A DNA stretch of 64,000 nt from Psychrobacter cibarius. GTDB lineage: Bacteria; Pseudomonadota; Gammaproteobacteria; Pseudomonadales; Moraxellaceae. Positions 57,793 through 64,000 of this stretch are shown here, in pieces. How positions within the stretch are numbered: position 1 is the stretch's first letter; every line of letters starts with the position of its first letter. A model generated the notes under the pieces. That model was not told the DNA's origin, ran no database searches, and saw nothing but the letters and a program-made list of their open reading frames with translations. A program made the position numbers and the translations under genes. Location: assembly GCF_016107535.1 (NCBI RefSeq), contig NZ_JABASQ010000003.1:1-64000 (forward strand), read 5' to 3'.

Positions 57793-59904
57793 GTGCGTGA
57801 GATTCTAGTAACCAGTGCGCTGCCCTACGCCAATGGCTATATCCATTTGGGGCATCTTGTAGAATATATTCAGACCGACATTTGGGCGCGTGCCATGAAA
57901 GCGCAAGGCCATCAGGTCACTTATGTCTGCGCAGACGATGCACACGGTACGGCAATCATGCTCAAAGCAGAAGCCAATGGCGTCACGCCAGAGGAGCAAA
58001 TTGCCGCGGTGAAAGCATCGCATGAAGCAGATTTTGCCAAATTTTTGATTAACTTTGACAATTATCACAGCACCCACTCAGAAGAAAACAAGCATTTTTC
58101 TGAGCTGATTTATCGTCGCTTGAATGATGCTGGGCATATCAGTACCAAAGATGTCGAACAACTATTTGACCCTGAAAAACAGTTGTTTTTAGCCGATCGT
58201 TTTGTCAAGGGTACTTGCCCTGAATGCGCAGCGGCAGACCAATACGGCGATAACTGTGAAGTGTGCGGTACGACCTATGATGCAACGGATCTTAAAGACC
58301 CACACTCAACGCTATCAGATGCCACGCCTATTCTGAAAACCTCCAAGCATTACTTCTTTAATTTGCCTGAATTTGAGCAATTCTTAAAAGATTGGACGCG
58401 TAGTGACAATCGATTGCAAACATCGGTCGCCAATAAGCTACAAGAATGGTTTGAAGCAGGTCTGGCAACGTGGGACATTTCCCGTGATGCGCCCTACTTT
58501 GGTTTTCAGATTCCAGATACCCCAAGCGATGAGCCAGACAAATATTTTTATGTTTGGCTAGATGCGCCAGTGGGTTACATGGCGAGCTTCAAAAACCTAT
58601 GCGATAAGCGCGCAGGTACAGACGAGGCGCTTGATTTCGACCGTTATTGGATGCAAGAAAACGAGCATAAAACCGAGGTGTATCACTTCATCGGTAAGGA
58701 CATCGTTTATTTCCATGCGCTATTTTGGCCTGCTATGCTTGCTGGTAGTGAGTTCCGTACACCAACGGGTGTTTTTGCTCATGGCTTCTTGATGGTCAAT
58801 GGCGAAAAAATGAGTAAGTCACGCGGTACTTTTATTAAAGCCGAAACGTATGCTGATCACTTACATCCTGAATACTTGCGTTATTATTTTGCTAGTAAAT
58901 TGTCTGATAAAGTCGAAGATATCAACCTTGATTTAGAAGATTTCATGCAAAAGGTTAACTCTGACTTGGTTGGTAAAGTGGTCAATATCGCTAGCCGCAG
59001 TGCTGGATTCTTGGTCAAAAAGTACGACGGCATGCTCACAGAAGTCTGCGCTGAGCCAAGTTTATTAGAAGATATTACCAAAACGGGCGATGAGATTGCT
59101 GCCGCTTACGAGAACCGTGAGTTTTCGCGTGCCATGCGTTTGATTATGCAATGTGCTGATAAAGCCAATGAATATATCGATGAGAAAAAACCATGGGCAC
59201 TTGCTAAGGTTGAAGGCGCAGAGCAAGAAGTTCAAGATGTTTGCTCGGTCGCGATTAATATCTTCCGTCAATTGATGGTCTACCTTGCGCCAGTATTGCC
59301 TGAGCTAACCGCCAATGCCAAAGAGTTTTTGAACATTGACGACTTAAGCTTTGCCAGCCGTAATGAGTGGCTACTGGGTCATAAAATCAATAAGTTCAAG
59401 CCTTTGATGCAGCGTATAGAAGAAAAAGACGTTGCCGCGATGGTTGAGGCGTCAAAAGAATCTTTGGCTCAAGCTGCTGCTCCTGTGGCTAGCAAAGCCG
59501 TTGCTAAAAAAGATAATAAGCCAGCAAAAGAAGCTGCTACTGATATAGATGCTGAGACAAATACTGAGCAAACTGACTATATCGGCATCGAAGACTTTGC
59601 CAAAATTGAGATGAAAGTCGCTCACGTTCTAGCCTGCAATCATGTCGAAGGCGCAGATAAGCTTTTACAATTTACCTTGGACGTTGGCGAAGACAAACCG
59701 CGCAATGTGTTTAGCGGCATCCGTAAGTTCTATGAGCCTGAGCAATTGCTAGATAAAAAGGTCATTTGCGTGACCAATCTTGCCCCGCGTAAGATGAAGT
59801 TTGGTGTCTCAGAAGGTATGGTGCTATCTACTGGCAATCCCAAAACTCAGCTGACAGTGGTTACTTTACCTGACAACTGCGTGATTGGCGATGTGCTTGC
59901 TTAA
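57793..59904 (+). CDS. metG: Methionyl-tRNA synthetase
   Basis: A 703-residue class I synthetase. GTG at 57793 is chosen: AGG lies 8 nt upstream and the family start is [21 protein letters not shown], with HIGH-like HLGH. GTG 57784 is an alternative. The zinc knuckle ([18 protein letters not shown], about 143-160), KMSKS loop ([11 protein letters not shown]) and the C-terminal Trbp111/EMAP-type tRNA-binding domain ([24 protein letters not shown]) are present, joined by an Ala/Lys-rich linker. Dimeric MetG1 type. Confidence 0.97.
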   Translation: MREILVTSALPYANGYIHLGHLVEYIQTDIWARAMKAQGHQVTYVCADDAHGTAIMLKAEANGVTPEEQIAAVKASHEADFAKFLINFDNYHSTHSEENKHFSELIYRRLNDAGHISTKDVEQLFDPEKQLFLADRFVKGTCPECAAADQYGDNCEVCGTTYDATDLKDPHSTLSDATPILKTSKHYFFNLPEFEQFLKDWTRSDNRLQTSVANKLQEWFEAGLATWDISRDAPYFGFQIPDTPSDEPDKYFYVWLDAPVGYMASFKNLCDKRAGTDEALDFDRYWMQENEHKTEVYHFIGKDIVYFHALFWPAMLAGSEFRTPTGVFAHGFLMVNGEKMSKSRGTFIKAETYADHLHPEYLRYYFASKLSDKVEDINLDLEDFMQKVNSDLVGKVVNIASRSAGFLVKKYDGMLTEVCAEPSLLEDITKTGDEIAAAYENREFSRAMRLIMQCADKANEYIDEKKPWALAKVEGAEQEVQDVCSVAINIFRQLMVYLAPVLPELTANAKEFLNIDDLSFASRNEWLLGHKINKFKPLMQRIEEKDVAAMVEASKESLAQAAAPVASKAVAKKDNKPAKEAATDIDAETNTEQTDYIGIEDFAKIEMKVAHVLACNHVEGADKLLQFTLDVGEDKPRNVFSGIRKFYEPEQLLDKKVICVTNLAPRKMKFGVSEGMVLSTGNPKTQLTVVTLPDNCVIGDVLA

Positions 59905-59925
59905 TAGTTAGGCTTACTCAACAAA

Positions 59926-59956
59926 CAAAAAAGATGTCCAGCTGGGCATCTTTTTT
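59926..59956 (+). terminator. Rho-independent terminator of metG
   Basis: AGATGTCC (59932-59939), AGCT loop, GGGCATCT (59944-59951), A-run before, T-run after. Confidence 0.92.
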
Positions 59957-60202
59957 ATTGTCCCAAAACTATCGCTGGTCAATCGCAAAAATCAGTGCTT
60001 ATATAGAAGATAATATCGATGAATATTGACTCAGCACGTTCTTTATAGAAGTAATGACAAACGCGTTTTAATTTCTTATTGCCATAAGTTACATTACTGT
60101 CATAATATGGACGTAATGATCAATGGATTGATTACTTTGATGTTAGCCCGTTATCTCAGCATGCACATAACATTGACTCGGGTAACCTGCACTCTCTAAC
60201 CT

Positions 60203-61270
60203 ATGAGCCCCAATAAAATGACCTTTGCTACTACTTTACGCTTCAGCCTATTCGGTGCTGCTATGAGCGCCGCGCTTGGATTAATTGGCTGCTCAAACAC
60301 GACCGACACTGCTGCAACGACAGATACAAGTGCCGCCGCAGATTCTGACAAGCCTGCCAAGACATTAGCTATCACTCAAATCGTCGAACATCCTTCATTA
60401 GATGCGATGCGCCGCGGCATTATTGATGAGTTGGCAGATAATGGCTATGTTGAAGGCCAAAATCTAACCATTAATTTTCAAAGTGCTCAAGGCAATACAG
60501 CGACAGCAGGTCAGATTGCTAAGCAGTTTGCAGGAGACAATCCAGATGCCATCGTAGCAATCTCGACGCCATCAGCTCAGTCTATCGTTGCGTCAACTAA
60601 GACGGTTCCAGTTATTTATACGGCTATCTCAGACCCTGTCGCGGCAAAGCTCATTAACGAGAACAATACGCCTATCCAATCTAATGTGACAGGACTTTCT
60701 AGTGAGCTACCTATCGAGCCGCAACTAGACAATATTCAAAAAATTGCGCCCAATGCAAAAACCATTGGCTATGTTTATAGTCCAGGTGAAGTCAATTCGG
60801 TGGTGGTACTCAATCAACTTAAAAAAGCTGCGCCTGCGCGTGGGCTTAAGATATTAGACGTCACCGCCAATCGCCCAACGGATGTGGCGATGGCGACTCG
60901 TAGCCTTGCTGGTCGTGTTGATGTGATTTATACCTCACTAGATAACAATGTGGTATCCGCCTTTGAAGCGATGGCAGGTGCTGCCAATGAGCTTGATATT
61001 CCTGTCATTGCCTCAGACGAGTTCAGTGTGCGACGTGGTGCGACTGCGGCGCTTGGTGTCAATGATTATGATTTCGGTCGTACCACAGGCAAAATGGTGT
61101 ATCGTGTGTTAAATGGCGAAGCAGTTAGCAGCGTCAAGCCTGAAGTGATGAATACCTTAACCTTATATGCAAGCCCGAAACATGCTGCTGAGCAAGGCGT
61201 CAGCCTGACTGATGAGCTGCTAAAAAATGCCATTAATGTCGACAAACAAGCGCAGAGTGCGGATAAATAA
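60203..61270 (+). CDS. ABC transporter substrate-binding lipoprotein, copy 1
   Basis: A 355-residue lipoprotein (lipobox LIGC, Cys about 30) with an ABC_sub_bind fold (TrpX-like, periplasmic-binding family PF04392). Typical blocks: ITQIVEHPSLDAMRRGIIDELADNGYVEGQNLTINFQSAQGNTATAGQIAKQF, VSTPSAQSIVASTKTVPVIYTAISDPVAAKLI, GYVYSPGEVNSVV. Related TrpXYZ systems import aromatic amino acids, but the substrate is not proven here. It is about 55-60% the same by eye as the next gene. Confidence 0.92.
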   Translation: MSPNKMTFATTLRFSLFGAAMSAALGLIGCSNTTDTAATTDTSAAADSDKPAKTLAITQIVEHPSLDAMRRGIIDELADNGYVEGQNLTINFQSAQGNTATAGQIAKQFAGDNPDAIVAISTPSAQSIVASTKTVPVIYTAISDPVAAKLINENNTPIQSNVTGLSSELPIEPQLDNIQKIAPNAKTIGYVYSPGEVNSVVVLNQLKKAAPARGLKILDVTANRPTDVAMATRSLAGRVDVIYTSLDNNVVSAFEAMAGAANELDIPVIASDEFSVRRGATAALGVNDYDFGRTTGKMVYRVLNGEAVSSVKPEVMNTLTLYASPKHAAEQGVSLTDELLKNAINVDKQAQSADK

Positions 61271-61416
61271 TACGGATAAATAGTTTTGACAAGTAGCACT
61301 GAAAAATAACATTTAGCCTTCTATACAGATAACTGCTTTACCCTTTATCCATCTATACCTTTTATCTATAAATTAAATAATGTACGGACACATTATTATT
61401 TTCAGGAGTGAGACCC

Positions 61417-62457
61417 ATGTTGTATCAAAATCGTTTTGGTCATTTTAACTTTAGTAAAGCACTATTATTAGGTGGCGTTTGTACTGCCATCTTGACTGGC
61501 TGTAATCAATCAGCACAAGATACCAGCACTACTGATACAGCTGCTACTGGCGATGCAGCCACAGCGATGAAGACCGTCGCTATTACGGCTATCGTCGAAC
61601 ATCCAGCGCTTGATGACGTTCGTAAGGGCGTTATCGACGAGCTCAATGAAGCAGGCTTTAAAGATGGTGAAAACTTAACGGTTAATTTCCAAAGCGCACA
61701 GGGTAACACTGCCACTGCTGGACAGATTGCTAAGCAATTCGTCGCAGACAATTCAGACGTTATCGTTGCGATTGGTACTCCATCAGCGCAGTCAGTAGCT
61801 GCTGCTACTAGCAGTATCCCTTTAGTATTCTCAGCAGTCACTGACCCAGTTGCCGCCAAACTAGTGACAAAACTAGATGGCTCTGGCACCAATGTCACTG
61901 GCGGCTCTGATGCCCTGCCTTATGAGCCACAAATTGAGCTGATGCGTCAAATCATTCCTAGTCTGAAAAATGTCGGCTATGTTTATAGCCCAGGCGAAGT
62001 CAACTCAACGATTATCTTGAAAAACTTAAAAGAAAAATTGACACCACTAGGTATCAATGTACTCGAAGCGCCTGCCCAGCGTAGTACTGATATTGCGATG
62101 GCAGCACGCAGCCTCGAAGGTAAGGTCGATATGATCTATACCTCAACTGATAATAACGTCGTATCGGCTTACGAATCGCTATATCAAGTCGCCAAAGAGA
62201 GCAAAATTCCACTGATTGCGTCTGACACTAGCTCCGTTGAGCGTGGTGCGATTGCCGCATTGGGCGTGAATTACTACGAGCTTGGTCGCGAAACAGGCAA
62301 AATCGTGGTACGTATTTTAAATGGTGAAAAAGCAGGCGCTATTCCTGTCTACACCCCGCAAATGTTGGATCTATACGTTAGTCCAAAGCATGCCAAAGAA
62401 GAAGGCATTACTTTGTCACAAGCGGTTATCGATAAAGCAAAAGAAGTGGTAGAATAA
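61417..62457 (+). CDS. ABC transporter substrate-binding lipoprotein, copy 2
   Basis: A 346-residue lipoprotein (start 61417 with AGGAG 9 nt upstream; lipobox LTGC, Cys about 29). It repeats copy 1's plan: ITAIVEHPALDDVRKGVIDELNEAGFKDGENLTVNFQSAQGNTATAGQIAKQF and GYVYSPGEVNSTI. It is 146 bp after copy 1. Ser- and Thr-rich linkers follow the lipid Cys in both. One permease and one ATPase follow, so the two copies may serve one importer. Confidence 0.92.
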   Translation: MLYQNRFGHFNFSKALLLGGVCTAILTGCNQSAQDTSTTDTAATGDAATAMKTVAITAIVEHPALDDVRKGVIDELNEAGFKDGENLTVNFQSAQGNTATAGQIAKQFVADNSDVIVAIGTPSAQSVAAATSSIPLVFSAVTDPVAAKLVTKLDGSGTNVTGGSDALPYEPQIELMRQIIPSLKNVGYVYSPGEVNSTIILKNLKEKLTPLGINVLEAPAQRSTDIAMAARSLEGKVDMIYTSTDNNVVSAYESLYQVAKESKIPLIASDTSSVERGAIAALGVNYYELGRETGKIVVRILNGEKAGAIPVYTPQMLDLYVSPKHAKEEGITLSQAVIDKAKEVVE

Positions 62458-62887
62458 CGCACTTTTATAGCTAGCTCATTACAGCTATCATAAGGTAGAT
62501 ACCGAGTTTGATGGATTTGGTGTCAGCCGTCATCTACCTTTATGCGATGAGGCTAAATGTTTAACATCAGAAACCCAGCTATGAAGCAGTAGGCTGGGCT
62601 TCTTATTTAAACCACATTGATTAAATATAAAGTATTTGCGTCATTTCTAAATTTGCCCTTTTTTTAATCAAAGCTTTGAACCTAGGTAGCTTATGATAGC
62701 TGTTGATCGTGACATGTTTTGGTTTACCCTAACCGCAGATTGTTTAATCTGTTAAATTCACCGCTTAGTCGTTTAGCTAAAATTGACGTATAGATGAGAC
62801 AGCGCTGATCTATCTCACGCACTCATTCTATGAATCGATATTAGAACGTTAGTGGCTAAACGCTTGGTTATGACTTACTGATCTCTT
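62458..62887 (+). other. 430-bp gap between binding proteins and permease
   Basis: A hairpin AAGGTAGAT (62492-62500) with ATCTACCTT (62532-62540), and a second with CCCAGC (62574-62579) and GCTGGG (62593-62598) followed by CTTCTTATTT. They may end the binding-protein transcript, leaving the permease on its own promoter. No open frame. Confidence 0.5.
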
Positions 62888-63787
62888 ATGTCTTTAATTG
62901 CTTTTTTTGGTGCACTTGAAAGCGGTCTGATTTATGGCCTAGTAGCACTTGGTGTGCTGATCTCATTTCGCACCCTCGACTTCCCCGACTTGACCGCTGA
63001 CGGTAGTTTTCCACTAGGTGGCGCTGTCGCTGGTATTTCTATCATCGCTGGTGTCAACCCATGGCTTGCCTGTGCTTTCGGTATGTTGGCAGGTTCCGTT
63101 GCTGGTATTGTTACGGCATGGCTACACGTCAAACTTGGCATCCTGCAACTACTTGCCAGTATCTTGGTAATGGTCGCACTATACTCTATCAATTTACGGA
63201 TTATGGGTGCGCCGAACTTGCCATTATTGGGTGAAACCACGGTCTTTAGCACCTTGGTCATGGATGGCAACGGTTATTGGATGCGCTGTCTAATTATTGG
63301 TGTCGTGGTGATAGCTGCCATGTTATTTTTAAACTGGTTCTATAGTACCGAAACGGGTCTTTCGATGCGGGCGACGGGTTCCAACCTCCGAATGGCACAG
63401 GCGCAAGGCATTAACACCTCATGGATGACCATCATTGGTATGGCGATTTCTAACGGTTTGATTGCTTTAGCAGGTGCATTATTTGTGCAGACTCAAGGTG
63501 GCGCAGATATCTCGATTGGTATTGGTACCATTGTCATCGGTTTAGCAGCGGTCATCATTGGTGAAACCATCATTCCTGCCAAGCGTATTTGGCTGATTAC
63601 CTTTGCCGTGGTCGTCGGTGCGGTGCTATATAAGCTATTTATTCAGGTGGCGCTATCGAGCGATACGCTACGTAGTATTGGTTTTGGCCCGCAAGATTTA
63701 AACTTGATTACAGCGCTACTCGTCGTATTTGCCTTGGTATTGCCAAAAGCTAAAAATAAATTTTTAAGTCGTAAAGTTCGGGCTTAA
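62888..63787 (+). CDS. ABC transporter permease (branched-chain/TrpY type)
   Basis: A 299-residue inner-membrane permease with about eight helices, family BPD_transp_2 as in TrpY. GLVALGVLISFRTLDFPDLTADGSFPLGGAVAG is the typical start. GINTSWMTIIGMAISNGLIALAGALFVQTQGGADISIGIGTIVIGLAAVIIGE is the conserved region that contacts the ATPase. It ends with a basic tail. It lies 32 bp before the ATPase gene. Confidence 0.94.
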   Translation: MSLIAFFGALESGLIYGLVALGVLISFRTLDFPDLTADGSFPLGGAVAGISIIAGVNPWLACAFGMLAGSVAGIVTAWLHVKLGILQLLASILVMVALYSINLRIMGAPNLPLLGETTVFSTLVMDGNGYWMRCLIIGVVVIAAMLFLNWFYSTETGLSMRATGSNLRMAQAQGINTSWMTIIGMAISNGLIALAGALFVQTQGGADISIGIGTIVIGLAAVIIGETIIPAKRIWLITFAVVVGAVLYKLFIQVALSSDTLRSIGFGPQDLNLITALLVVFALVLPKAKNKFLSRKVRA

Positions 63788-63818
63788 TGTCAATGTGCAA
63801 CCATAAGGAATAATTATT

Positions 63819-64000
63819 ATGATGCAAGCTACAGATTTGCGGTTGACCTTTAATCCTGGAACGCCCATTGAAAACCCTGCCCTACGCGGTATCAATCTCA
63901 ACATCGCTGATGGTGAATTTGTCACTGTCATCGGTACCAATGGTGCGGGTAAATCAACTTTTTTAAATGCGGTCAGTGGTACCACGCGCGTCGATAGCGG
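63819..64000 (+). CDS. ABC transporter ATPase (truncated by window edge)
   Basis: The first 60 codons of an ATPase. The start ATG (63819) has AAGGA 9 nt upstream. Walker A GTNGAGKST is visible at about residues 41-49, then FLNAVSGTTRVDSG. Domain order and position fit the third part of a TrpXYZ-type importer. The rest is outside the window. Confidence 0.9.
   Translation, partial: MMQATDLRLTFNPGTPIENPALRGINLNIADGEFVTVIGTNGAGKSTFLNAVSGTTRVDS

Overview
The window looks like ordinary chromosome of a Moraxellaceae gammaproteobacterium, most likely Psychrobacter. This rests on the moderate A+T content, the protein character (a split FimV, two FadL-type porins, petABC followed by sspAB, leucine genes next to a LysR gene) and the general gene style; no 16S rRNA is present, so the genus is inferred. 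I see no rRNA operon, prophage, plasmid backbone, CRISPR array or defence island. There is one tRNA (Leu, anticodon CAA).

Layout: 1-5.5 kb holds a possible insertion-sequence end, an exported WG-repeat protein, a UvrD-like helicase, the ribosome-associated ATPase YchF and a histidine-rich lipoprotein. 5.6-7.8 kb holds a dGTPase and a TetR/FabR-like regulator. 7.8-15.9 kb is a minus-strand block: four type II secretion pseudopilins (gspH-I-J-K), a TetR regulator, a TatD nuclease, the secretion ATPase gspE and the tRNA methylase trmO. 16.4-26.8 kb holds fpr, tRNA-Leu, dinB, queA, a FimV split into two same-frame genes, an asparaginase, truA and infA.

27-36 kb holds an L,D-transpeptidase, then the leucine genes leuC-leuD-leuB interleaved with two exported proteins of unknown role, a divergent LysR regulator and the proline symporter putP. 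37-41 kb is a tandem pair of FadL-family outer-membrane proteins with matching leaders and terminators. 41-48 kb holds slyX, uup, the cytochrome bc1 operon petABC, sspA, sspB and dcd. 48-53 kb holds two poorly understood genes, the Fe-S carrier Mrp/ApbC and the magnesium transporter MgtE. 53-57.4 kb is a 3-hydroxybutyrate/acetoacetate module (dehydrogenase, CoA-transferase A and B, GntP-type permease). 57.8-64 kb holds metG and an ABC importer with two tandem lipoprotein binding proteins, a permease and an ATPase cut by the window edge.

The most notable non-coding signal is a pair of about 170-bp elements (29849-30024 and 47143-47309) with TTAGGG...CCTAA-type inverted ends flanked by TA. Their interiors align when one is reversed, so they form a MITE-like family; one copy lies exactly between sspA and sspB. 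Other points of note: FimV broken in frame by two stop codons, a CTG start that restores a signal peptide on the WG protein, a MerR-style operator upstream of metG with no MerR gene nearby, a perfect 22-bp palindrome in a 694-bp gene-free stretch, and asparagine-rich tails on two pseudopilins. I found no convincing multi-gene system of a wholly new kind.
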